DNA of 64,000 bases. Origin: Zygnema cylindricum (taxonomy: Eukaryota; Streptophyta; Zygnematophyceae; Zygnematales; Zygnemataceae). The position numbers and the translations under genes are program-made. Within the stretch, counting starts at the first letter, position 1, and every line of letters begins with the position of its first letter. This document shows positions 11,885-22,693 of the stretch, one piece after another. The notes beneath the pieces are model-generated. The model was given only the letters and a program-made list of their open reading frames with translations, was not told where the DNA came from and searched no databases. The stretch covers positions 278,025 through 342,024 of the forward strand of contig JBBHKE010001558.1 of assembly GCA_037447655.1 (NCBI GenBank). Reading direction: 5' to 3'.

Positions 11885-11952
11885 GGGCAACTGCTTCAAC
11901 CAGAAGTTGCTTTATGGTACAGTTCTTCATGACCAGTTTAGTTGCTGTAAAG

Positions 11953-12085
11953 TGGGAGAGGGAGAGAGGGAGGGAGAGGGAGAGGGAGAGAGGGAGAGAG
12001 GGAGAGAGGGAGAGAGGGAGAGAGGGAGAGAGGGAGAGAGGTAGTGAGGGAGAGAGGGAGAGAGGGAGAGGGAGAATGGGAGAGA
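11953..12085. repeat. Purine tract (GGGAGA)n in the 3' untranslated region of the J-domain gene
   Basis: Starting about 70 bp after the stop codon, the plus strand is about 130 bases of GGGAGA/GAGAGG repeats. If transcribed, the RNA carries many short G-runs. The adjacent open frames in other phases are repeat products. Confidence 0.9.
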
Positions 12086-12089
12086 GGTT

Positions 12090-14781
12090 ATGGCGTGGTT
12101 GTGCGTGACCGGTTTAGTTTGCTGGTTGTGTACAAACTCAACCAAGCCGTTTCGACCAGGTTAGCTGATCACTAACCACGGATTTATGAACAAAACAGCT
12201 TTTAAACAAATGAAGTCGACAAAGTTTTGGCAGTGGGACATAACAACAGCTGATGGTTGCTGCCTCGGCTGTTGCAATGCACTTCCACTTCTTTTCCTTT
12301 TGCAACGTCTCTTTTTTAGAAAGGACATTAGTTCGAAAGGGAATGGTAGGTGTACAGGGAGGATTCGGGAGCTTTGTGATATCCAGGCTTTGTTGCTGCC
12401 AGTTTGATGTAAAAAGAAACACTTTTTGTTTCAAAATTCCGAGATGGAATAACCATCTCGATAGAAAAGGGAGGGAAAAAACAAAACAAAAAAATGTTCT
12501 ATGGAGTACAAAAGCGAAACAAAAATAGTAAAACTAGACAATGCTGACTAAAACATGTAGGTTGATGTAGGGATGAATGCTTTAGGAATTCATTATCTTG
12601 AAGATTGCACTCGGCAATCTAGGTGTCATAGCAGAAAAAAAAGCCTTATGGGGATAACAATCATGATGTTTTGGCATGTCTGAAATTGTACATAATTGTT
12701 GACTTGGAGGAAACAATCTATAGGCGTTCATGATTTGTAACCTTTGCCTGTCTTCATATCTATGACTAATGTTAATAATAATGAGCAAGTTTGCTGGCAC
12801 TCGACATGTTTTTTTTTGGAAAGTCATGACAGTCGATGCATGAAGGCGATAATTAATATCACCCGTTAGCCATATCCTCAGTGGCTGAATTATTTACTCT
12901 GGAAAGTTGAATCGCAACAACGGTATTTCAAACATAGATAACATTACATCAAGTGAAGGACACGTGAAAAGAGTACAAACTTAATTCAGTTTGTACTGAC
13001 ATGCTTGTAGTGAGTACATGTTTTTGTCCCCAGTATATTCTAGCCTGTTATTTTCTGACGACATCTTTTTCTGTTGTTTTTAGGGTAATTTTTCGCCACA
13101 TTTGCTTGTCCTCTTTGCTTGCGTAGGATTCTCTGGTTCTTGTGATTTGATTTTGTGTGAAATTTCTACCGCCATTTTTCCTTCTACTCACATCGTTTAC
13201 CATCGTTTTTAAACTATGCTTATAACCGTTTGTTTTTAGGCCTCCATTTAGGCTGGCGTTTTTTGGAGTCATAACTTTTTCAAACTTTAGTCAGTGTGGG
13301 GTTGTTTAGAATTTCAACATCAGGTTCTTAGGTAAACTTGTTTTTGTGTTTTGTTAAGATTGCCTGTACAGGACTTCATTGGCAATATGTCACGTTTTGA
13401 ATTCAGTTTTAGATGCAAGGACAGTTAAAGCGACAAAGGTGCCTTTACTCTCCATCCCCGTTATAGGAGCCGTATGGATGCAATAATTAATGCTTGGAAG
13501 TTTGTCACCATCACTTGATTTGAGCTTCTCGAGGCGCTACCCTCTAAATCTTTCCATATCCTTATTCTCTCCCTGGGCCTGGTTCCCGAGCTCGGCAAAT
13601 ACCAGCATCTATTGTTTCCACTTTTCAATCGACTCCTCTACCCTCCGGTTTAAGCCTGGCCTCCCTCGTATGCCATAACTCGGCTCTGTAGCTGCTTGTG
13701 CGACTGTGTTACTGAACCTAACGGTGTATTAGCTTCATTGATTTCCTAAGGGTGCGAGATAACTCAAACATGTGACACAGTTAGAGATTTTTTTCGCATT
13801 GAGGCTTCACAAGTGATTCTTTTGCGCCAGAATGATGTTGTACTACACCCATTCAAATTATTGAAAGTAATTCTTCGGCGTACTATCTCTATGGGGTCAA
13901 GTGTACATTTTTTTTTTGTGCGAGTGTTTTTTTTAAGACTTCTTGTATCAAGCCTCCCACATATGTCCATACTCCAATTGGTTCACCATTTTTATAAAAA
14001 CGGGTTACATTTACATGGCAAAAACTTGGCCTAATGACTCGGACATTATATCCACGTGAAAACGACTTGACGTATTTTTAAATGATATTTTCTCAATGAC
14101 CTGTTTCTAACATAATGTCCTACCAGTAATTTTTGCACAAGCAATTACCAAACTGCAGTTCTATCTTGAAATTGAATGCAAATCTCTCCCAAAAATCTGA
14201 ATATTCACATAAAACAGTATTTGCTTCTATGGGACTTCACTAAATTCACATCACCAAATTATCAACAACACAACACACACAATGATAAGATCTCACCACC
14301 ATCACACAAAAATATAATTTTCAATTTGTTAACATTTCACCTGTACAAATAAAAAAAAGTATGAATAAGACAACAAATCTGACACGGTATTTACAAAAAC
14401 TGAAAAAACAAACAAAAACTATACTTTTAGTCTCCGGACTTTAAACTAAAAATTCACCAAGCTGTACAGAGGAGCCAAATTTAAACCTAAATTGATCCAC
14501 AAAATTTATGTAAGAGACTTTTCAAATAAGTACCCATTTCTTCACCGATAATCGAAATATGCATATAAAACGAAAATTGTCGTAAATGATTCTACTTTAC
14601 CCAATTACTCTAGACTCCATTACCTACCCTAGCCCATTTCTTCACACCAGAAAAAAATTCACACAAATATATCCACAAGGACCAGCTCATCCTTCGAAAC
14701 TATGAACAAAGCTGTTTATGAAACAAATCCAGTATTATTCCTGTCAATGACGGTATTATTGACTTTCGACTTTTTCGTCAC
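12090..14781. other. Intergenic region between convergent genes, no gene seen
   Basis: This stretch separates the J-domain gene end from the RBCX1 stop codon. It is AT-rich with poly-T and poly-A runs. Short open frames have no recognisable domain and no splice-consistent neighbours. Both flanking genes should terminate here; no clear AATAAA for the J-domain gene was found close to its stop. Confidence 0.5.
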
Positions 14782-17700
14782 TTAGTCCCACTTGCTCGTC
14801 TCCACGAGAAAATCTCGCATCAATCTTGTGTTAGCGTCATCCATAACCTGCAAATTTCCACCTCAACATTAGATCCACAGTAAATAATGTCTCCCGACAT
14901 TAAATCCATCATTTGATAGTGGCTTCAACTTTGCATCCACAGTAAATAACGTGGTGTCACCATTGAATTCTACCAAAATATCGTGGTCTCTGACTTTATA
15001 TTCACACTAAATATTTCCAACAGTCACCAATACTGCTATATCACAATCAGGGTTACTGTGACGATGCTGATAACAGCAGACCAAAAGGATATACACTTAA
15101 AATAAATAAATTAAGCAGTAATTTCAAGATTATACACTTAAAATAAATAAATTAAGCAGTAATTTCAAGATAAAATCTTGAATTTAATTCATCTTGAATT
15201 TGTATTCAAGAATAGAAGCTCGAAACTTCCACTAGCACATTTCAATACACTAACAAACCTGATCTAAAAATCCACTTATTTGGACAATGTCTAAAACCAC
15301 CTACCTTCTTATTATCCATCACACAACAACCATTAAAGTGCAATAACATTTTTCACGGTTGTACTCTGAAGGGAAGAAATCCGCAAACCTCAAACCTAAT
15401 CTAATGGCTTGTGGACCAAATAAATAGGTATTATGATGAAAAAAACAAGGAACCAAAAACTCCACTGTTTTGCCAGAAGCAATATGACCTCGACACTTTA
15501 AATGATTGTACGACTACCACTTCAAATGGTAACTACCATAATATAAAAGAATCCATATCCAACCGACCTTCAATGACTCCGCTAATCAGATACTACTACT
15601 GTAATCCCATTTTCCCAAGGGCAATGGTTCCAGGTGCAGAAAAGAGGTCAATTCAATATATAAGGTACAAATTATTGAGAAGGATGACTCCCAAAAAAAG
15701 GCTAACACAAAATCTCACTCAAAATTCCAACATTAGGTTACCCCAAACGTAGGGACAAGGTTAGGTTTTTACCTTAAATGACACTTTCTTAACGTTTTCC
15801 CATTCAAAGTCTTCACGGGCGTACGCTGATCTGACCTGCAAAAAAAAAAAAACCATATCATCAAATCACAAACCTACCTGGTATTTTTCACCCTCAGCAC
15901 AAAATCAGTACGGACCTACTGACAAGCTGTAACATAATCTCTCTCTCCCTCTCCTCTAAAAGAACAAAACATTCGAACTTTGGGGGCCACAAAAAAGTAC
16001 GCAAAACGTGAAAATCAGAATTAGTGGAGAAAAAAAAATTGTGCAATACTATTTAATGGTCTGAAAAGACAACAATCTTGAAATCACATCTGCTTAAGGT
16101 CCCAACATCTCTCATGAGCAGTGCAAGGGAAAGGAGGAGTAAAAATATACCTCTAATATTCGCAGAGCTGCAGAACGGACAGAAGACAGAAAATTGTATG
16201 CCCATAACAACACCCAAATCCCAAACCCCAATACAGAAACATCAACCATGAACCTTTCATAACCTATTTTCAACTTCTGGAGAATAGACGATGGACAAGA
16301 TATTTCAGATAGTAGTTGGGATGCTCAAGGTTTTTAGGATGAAAAAAACACACGATTCATGAAGTTAGGATCAGACTGCATGCAAATTTTCGTTTATCAG
16401 CAAAAGTAGCAGCATCATATTAATAGCACTCCACTGCATCAAGGTTCTAGTGTCAACTGCAATGATGAGGCATTCAAATACCGTAGGTAACCTCTTGCAA
16501 AACTGAAAACAAAAATACTAAATACTGATGAAACTCCCACTTAGCTTGCAGAACAATAGAATTGAACCTACCGAGGCCTTTGTGTCGAGGAGAGACACGC
16601 ATAAGCTCTGCACAAAAGCGGTCTCCATCTTTAAGAGGGACACGATCTGCAAAATCTTTCAAGTCCTGATAGCCCTCGGGGTTATACGCCTGTTGGAGAC
16701 AAAACACAGAAAAACCAAGTCTTAGATAATCGATGGAATTCCCTGCTTATCATACATCCTCAAAACAACAACCCACTCAGACTCGGTATCAATCAGGCGG
16801 ACAACTGTTGATTAGGGAATGTGCAAACACTCAGAATTAGACAAAAAATAAATTTCTATGTAAATAGTTTGCAGGGTTTCTAGGATAGCCTCGAAAAACA
16901 CACAGTAATTAACCAGAGAGACATGTCCAACATGAAATTTTATACTTCAATTCTCTTGTATCATGCCATTCTATTTCAAAACATGAAGTGGACGTCAATT
17001 AAGTCAAATCAGGTATAAAAGGGCTTCTCTCACAGCAGACGAGAACAAAAAACGATAACAATAGACTTACCTGCTAAGATTTAAAACTATATTAACTTTG
17101 AAAAAATGAGATCTAAAGCAGAAATTGATGAATGGTTACATCACTATACTCAAATCAGGACAGAGGCCAGTAAATTGTCAGAGAAGTAAAAACGCTTAAC
17201 CCAGATACAATCAGATGCACCTCTACAACAAATTCCTTCTGGTATTGATTCATATTGGCTTGAATTGACATATCCACACTAATGCACAGTCAATTCACTA
17301 AATCTGTCAAATTGAGAACAATTACTATGTCCCAAGTATAAAACACTTCTCTTTCAACAAAACAAGCACTTAAAATTCAGATTGCCATCCCCAAAATCTC
17401 ATCAATTTAAGAACAGATTAGCAAAAAGAGAAGAAGTTTAAGGAGATCGGAAAAACTGACTAACTGGCAAGCACGTAACAGCCAGTACAAGAAATCAATT
17501 CACAGCTACCAAAAAGTAACAGGACAATGAAGTGACAACAGTTCAATTACAAATAAGAATCAAACACCAGACGTTTTTCAAGACCAATGACTATTGACTA
17601 CAGATCTCTCACATAAGGCAATTGTACATACGCAAGTACTGGCATCACTGGCCAAAAATTGCATGAATCATACAGAAAACTGTATGATTCCTAAATTTTG

Positions 17701-18520
17701 CTGCATGATTTTCGTGATTACTTGCAGTGACGCCAGTAATCGCGTATTGTATAATTACCTAACTTTTTAAGGGTACAGGTGTTGAAAAGCTGTTAAATGA
17801 TGCTATTCACACCATTGAGAAGAAACACACCTGAAGTTGTGCAAGCACAATCTTAACGGCCAGATACGTAAAAAAATTATGTAGGGAGTCGGCAGCTTTA
17901 GCTTCCGGAGATTTATCTCCAAAACCTGCAATTGAATAGCCGGTTCAAACAACATTCAGTAGCCGCAAACACACTTGTAAGAACTGAGAACATTTAACTC
18001 AGAAGGAACAAATTCAAAAATTAAGAAACAAATACAAAATCCTCTTCACAACCTTGAAAGGTTAAACAATTGCCTCATAGATGCTCAAACGTTATCTGCA
18101 TATGCCACATCGGTCTCCAACAACAAATCAATACAATTCGAAACCAAGAGGCACACAACTAAAAAGATTGGATGTAAATCTACGTAGTTAGTGGAAGTTC
18201 ATACCAGGAACAAACATTTTCGAACAGGCTGGGGGACTCGCACAGTGTTTTCGATCACATGACGTTAAATTTAATCTGTCAACAGATGCTGAATGTTCGC
18301 CCCATAGAATCGACTTTCCAGTCAGAAAATCTCCTTTATCTTCCTTGTGAGAGAGCCGAAAGGCACCAGAGTGCAGAAAACTTGAACTTTTTTTCCAAGA
18401 AAACCTTGACGAACACACAGAGGAGCCTAGACTGCAATCATACGGGCGAGGGTAAAGGGAAGAAATTTCGTGAAAAGGAGAGGAGATGTGGCTCCCTGAT
18501 TGTAGTAAGCCTGTAGCCAT
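14782..18520 (-). CDS. RBCX1: Chloroplast RbcX1, Rubisco assembly chaperone, about 224 aa
   Basis: Six exons on the minus strand join in frame: 18520-18205, 17925-17831, 16689-16572, 16167-16151, 15835-15773 and 14847-14782 (675 nt). RbcX binds the C-terminal tail of the Rubisco large subunit and helps assembly of the L8 core in the chloroplast stroma. The first about 100 residues, from MATGLLQSG, are Ser-rich and low in acidic residues at the start, as in a transit peptide. The mature part has KMFVPGFGDKSPEAKAA, FFTYLAVKIVLAQLQAYNP, DGDRFCAELMRVSPRHKGL, ALRILEVRSAY, DFEWENVKK and DDANTRLMRDFLVETS, which matches the plant RbcX type I pattern. Exon 4 is only 17 nt. The start at 18520 was preferred to an in-frame ATG at 18619 because it gives a typical transit peptide. 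Introns hold a tandem duplication and a foldback. Confidence 0.92.
14868..15010. repeat. Diverged tandem repeat, about 64-bp period, in the last RBCX1 intron
   Basis: The motif ATCCACAGTAAATAA appears near 14873 and 14935, and a weaker relative, ATTCACACTAAATAT, follows near 15000. The spacing is about 64 bp. Similarity between units is partial. Confidence 0.5.
15090..15172. repeat. 41-bp tandem duplication in the last RBCX1 intron
   Basis: A unit beginning ATACACTTAAAATAAATAAA is repeated with a 41-bp shift (starts 15091 and 15132) and no visible mismatch. The two copies are adjacent, so the event is probably recent or an assembly duplication. An inverted CAAGAT/ATCTTG pair follows. Confidence 0.9.
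17625..17752. repeat. Imperfect foldback with an 11-bp perfect core in RBCX1 intron 2
   Basis: The core is GAATCATACAG, loop AAAA, CTGTATGATTC (17665-17690). Outside it the arms keep pairing with bulges: ATACGCAAGTACTGGCATCACTG on the left (20-base core TACGCAAGTACTGGCATCAC) faces TGACGCCAGTAATCGCGTAT on the right. The full arms are near 50-60 nt. It could be a small foldback transposon or a structured intron RNA. A loosely similar ACTGGCGTTACTG motif occurs near 49310. Confidence 0.6.
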
Positions 18521-19947
18521 GGATACTTTTAATAGAGAAAGTAAAGGAAAGTATTGACACCTCAGAATAAAAGACAGAGAGAGACACGGAATCAAAACAA
18601 AAAGAAGAATCGTTACCAAAGTTGCTGTGGATGTTGATTTATAAAGTTCAGCAAGCTTTCAGGAACTCCGTGCATCAGTAGTTACAGTTACAGTTCAACA
18701 GCAGGTGAACTGCTTTACAATGAGATACACGCGTCGTCTCATAAATCTGCTGACTGCCGTGTGACTGGGAAAAGTTCTATGCACAGAACTGCAGGTGAAA
18801 AGTTACCGAATCCCCCCCTGGATTACGTTTCAGGGAAAGGGGGACGCCTGGACCTCAAAAACAATAAATTACGCTCCATGTATCGCGTAACTATTACGAG
18901 CTATCAACAACTGCCACGCGGTACATGACGACTTTCTCTTCGATGTTTCTTTTCTCGATTGGCAGCCGGCTGACCTGGCTCTGGTCGATTTGTCGTGTTT
19001 TTGAGAAAAGAATATCGCGGTACAGAAGCACGTGGCCTTCGAAAAGTGCCGGTCAGCTAAGAAAACGTGGCGTGAATGCAGAGCTGACTGGCAGGTTTCC
19101 GCGACGTTTGGAGAGCTAGCCCGGAGACGGCGGAGCCGGTCGACAGGCGGCCACGTAGCTGCAGATTTCGGCCTCTGCAGTGCGCTTTCTCTCGAATCAA
19201 GCGGTTTTCCGCCCGTGTGTACAGAATATCGCGTGTGCATGTAACGGCGATTTGAGCAGCAAAATAATGATGGCCCAAACAGCCAAACTGCTATACCCTA
19301 TATAGACCCGTAGACTACAGTGCTAGGCGACCATATCCATAGGTATATTATCGAAAAAAGTATACCTGAAAATATATATAATCTCAAAGCCCCGCAGGGA
19401 AAACCTTTTTTTTCATACTTAGGAAATTCCCTATAAAATGTACAAAATCCCTTGTAGATTTTTGCAGTTTTCTCCGCGTAGGAGCCACGTACGAGAAAAA
19501 TACAAAACTCGTACATCGCAAAGGCTGCACAAATTAAAGAATGGGTCCAAACGTGTTCGACAGCAAAAGGCCAAAAAAAAAAAAATCAAAGTAATGAAAT
19601 ATGGGCATTCTATTTTCTGTGGTTCAAGACTTTCAAATCGTGCGTTTGAGCGTCGATTTTACCAAAATTGTCGAGTTTGTCGCCGTACGTCCGGCGCTCA
19701 TGTGCATTATGCCGCAGAATCCTCTGCCATTGCCACGTTTCCATGAAAATTTCCGTCCAGATTCGTAGGGATCCGGCTCAGAATCTCGTCATATAGCGTG
19801 GTTGCTTCTTATTGGCAGAAAATCTTTCCCGTGACCTTTTTTTCCGAAACATTCAAGATTGTTCAGCAAACGTCCAGCCATTCAAACGTCGTGCAGCCAA
19901 ATGTTTCGATCTTCCTATTGGTAATTCTGGAGATTCAGATATTCTGT

Positions 19948-20022
19948 CACGTGATAACAACAGCCAATAGAATAATAGATGCAGAAACTTTCACGTGTAT
20001 ATTCTATCGTTAGATTCACGTG
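19948..20022. promoter_or_regulatory. Three CACGTG (G-box) motifs in 75 bp, with nearby CCAAT boxes
   Basis: CACGTG occurs at 19948-19953, 19992-19997 and 20017-20022, each preceded by T. CCAAT/ATTGG motifs lie close by (ATTGG near 19917, CCAAT near 19963). In plants G-boxes bind bZIP and bHLH factors, often in light-regulated promoters. RBCX1 begins about 1.4 kb away and is a possible target, but the distance makes this uncertain. Confidence 0.45.
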
Positions 20023-20414
20023 ATGTCGATGGCCGTCTTTAATGAAGCGGACGCGTGCAAGAGGGACGAACTGACAGGAGCGGCAGCACAGAAAATCGGA
20101 AAAAAACAAAGTTGGAGAAAGGACAATTCTCAAAATCTTTCTGCGACTGTGTTAAATAACCAGGACAGTTGACCAGCGGTATAACATTATAATACTCCGC
20201 AAATAGTGACGAGTATCTTATTCAATAAACCGCTTTGGCGCTTTCGCATGCGTCGCTACAAATTTCAAATCGATGTATACAGAGAATCCGGCTTTCCAAA
20301 TCTACCCGATGTGCCGCTACGATGGGCCGATGCGATGCGACACGGCGCAAGGGCCGATATATCCAAAGTGCAGTGCCGATGTCGGTATGTCGTTTTCGAT
20401 TTTATTTTAGGGTT

Positions 20415-20665
20415 GGAAGAGAGGGAGAGGAGGGAAGACGAGAGGGAGGAGAGGGAGGGGGGAAGAGAGAGGAAGGGAGGGAGGGGGAGAGGGAGAGGAA
20501 ATACGTTGGTTATTCTCTGATTCTCTCCCACCCTCCCCCTCTCCCTCCGATTTCGCTATACCAATTATTTATTTGGGTTTGGAAGGGAGGGAGGGATAGC
20601 GGGAGGCTACGGGATAGGATGGAGGAGTGGAAGGAGGAAAGGATGTAAATGGAGGAGGGAGATTT
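20415..20665. repeat. GA-rich purine tracts
   Basis: Two purine-rich runs (about 20415-20510 and 20580-20665) made of GGGAGG/GAGAGG units are separated by a CT-rich and AT-rich spacer. No gene was found around them. Confidence 0.7.
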
Positions 20666-20850
20666 TCGCGGATCGATGGACGAATGCCCCCAAGGGGTTC
20701 AGTCATCCCTCGGAGCGCATGTGACATGTGTCCCCATCGTGAGAGACTGCATCGACGTTCTTCAAATCCTCCCGTACCTCCCAGGCCTCCACGCCGAACC
20801 GGGCCGTACAATAACCCCTACCTCTGTACTAATTACCCTTACGTCCTGTA

Positions 20851-21389
20851 CACCGCCAATCGTTATTATCGTAGAAGTTTGATTAGCGTATAATAATAAT
20901 TACAGTGGTGTACGCTATTTAAGAATTTGAAAATTTTGGAAAAAAACATATATTCTAATTGTTTGATAATGGTAATTTGGATCTTTTAAAAAAAAAATGT
21001 CGGTCGCAAACATGCTTACACTAATATAGGTCTCCGTACAAAATCTGACAATCGTACACAAATCGTACATTCACACGGTCGAAACGCGGCTGTCGGACGA
21101 ATATGTGCGAACGGGAATTTTTACGACCTGGCTTTGTTTCCTTTTTAGAACGCACATTCTCATGCGTCCGTTGCTAAAAAAACTAATTTATTGTATTTTT
21201 TAACTTAAAAAGGTACATTTATGTACGGTCTGACACTGACCGTACACCACTCTATTTAAGAGACAACGTACTGAATATAACCCTAAACAGAATAAAGAAA
21301 AAACTAGAATGAACTACACTAATGGAGAATAAATATAAAAAAAAACGGGACAGAATTAGTGTACACAACGCTAATAACGATTGGCGGTG
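20851..21389. mobile_element. TA-flanked MITE, family C, copy 1 (539 bp)
   Basis: Inverted ends CACCGCCAATCGTTATTA match perfectly over 18 bp, with TA on both sides (20849-20850, 21390-21391). The interior carries GTACACCACTCTATTTAA, a block shared with families B, D and G. A related copy starts at 56773. No transposase is encoded. Confidence 0.88.
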
Positions 21390-21401
21390 TAGTGTACTAT
21401 G

Positions 21402-21981
21402 CACCGCCAATCTTATTAGAGATTATAAATTATTACTGTTAAAAATTAATTAGCGTTATTAACGCTAGTTTGAGTTTTCAATATTTAAAAAAAAAAGTTT
21501 ACTCTAATTGATAAAAAACGCTGATTTAGGTACAACGGATCTGCCATCAGGATCTTCACCGTAAAATAGGTAAAAGTACAAAATCTGACAAAACGTACAC
21601 CGTCGCGTCCTTTTACTCTAATTTATTCATAAATCTAATTTGGGTTTCCTTTCGTATAATTAATACGCGATCAATATCTTTACACTAAAATAGGTACGAT
21701 CTCATTCTGCCTTTCATTTTTGAGGGCAGTTTTACGTGCGATTACGATTATTTTAATTCATGTTTCGTACTTTTTTACTCAACAAAGTACCATTTTGTAC
21801 GAACTAAATCGTCCGTACACCACACTATTTAAGAAGATCTTAAATTAAAATTATTAACGCTAATTCACCAAAACCTTAATCAACGTAAAAAAAAATAGTG
21901 TTATTAATTATATTTCAGGTTTTGGGATCAAAATTTGGGGTGCCGATATAGAGTTCATAACACTAATAACGATTCACGGTG
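21402..21981. mobile_element. TA-type MITE, family G (about 580 bp)
   Basis: It begins CACCGCCAATCTTATTAGAG and ends with the complement of CACCGTGAATCGTTATTAGTG; about 15 of 20 terminal bases pair. The right end is flanked by TA (21982-21983); the left flank is TATG. It lies 12 bp after MITE C. The interior contains GTACACCACACTATTTAA. Confidence 0.75.
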
Positions 21982-22693
21982 TAGTGTATACCCTCATCAG
22001 AGGTCGCAAACGGTCAACCGAAGTCGTGACTGACCGTTAACCGACCGCCCGCGCCGGATCCGGAACGCATTCGGTTGCCAAATTTTGGGGGTCGGCGGTT
22101 ACGGTCGGTTGACTCACCAGGAAAAAAAAAACGGTCGGTTACGGTCGGTCAAACAAAAAACCAAAAAAATGAAATTTTTGTATTTTTTTTTTCCAACATT
22201 ATTGTTCTTTGTACTTTTGGCATCGTGGAAGTATGTGGCATCATGATTAGCATCGCAAATCTGACACGGTACTAACACTATTCATTTCGCGAATCTTACA
22301 AAAAGATAAGAGCCGCAAATCGTAATCGATTGTAAAGTGTTAATTATTCACTTTATGCGTTTTTCCAAAAATATGTCAACTTATAATATCAATATAACGC
22401 GACATATCGTAATTATTGGCTTACTCATACATCGTACATTATTGCAAAGTGCTAATTATGCGTTTTATACCGCGTTTCCACAAATATATCATTTTATTAT
22501 GTCAATGTCACGCGACATGTAGTCATTATTAGCTAATAAATCAGCGGAAATCAAATTATTACGTCAATTTCCCAAGACAAATCCTAATTATTACCTTACT
22601 CACATGTTTCAAACAATAAATCGATAAATGGGAATGCTATTTAAGTTAGAAAAACTTGACCACAATTCAAACAAAACCTAGTCATACACCAAA

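Larger units (their letters stand above)
18521..20850. other. Intergenic region upstream of RBCX1, no gene recognised
   Basis: The part next to RBCX1 (18521-19000) is the likely promoter side. Open frames at 18869-19280 and 20206-20890 encode no recognised domain; several run through purine repeats. A cluster of CACGTG and CCAAT motifs lies at 19910-20022, and GA-rich tracts at 20415-20510 and 20580-20665. Confidence 0.45.

Noticed and set aside
8923-11930. Minus-strand frames under the J-domain tail
   Set aside because: Antisense shadows of a biased coding exon.
11652-12145. Frames overlapping the end of the J-domain gene and the GA tract
   Set aside because: Shadow frames of the true last exon and products of the purine repeat.
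18869-19280. Overlapping frames on both strands upstream of RBCX1
   Set aside because: No domain, no conserved look and no splice-consistent partner; kept only as an intergenic note.
20206-20893. Several 80-140 aa frames on both strands
   Set aside because: They run through GA/CT tracts and have no recognisable domain.
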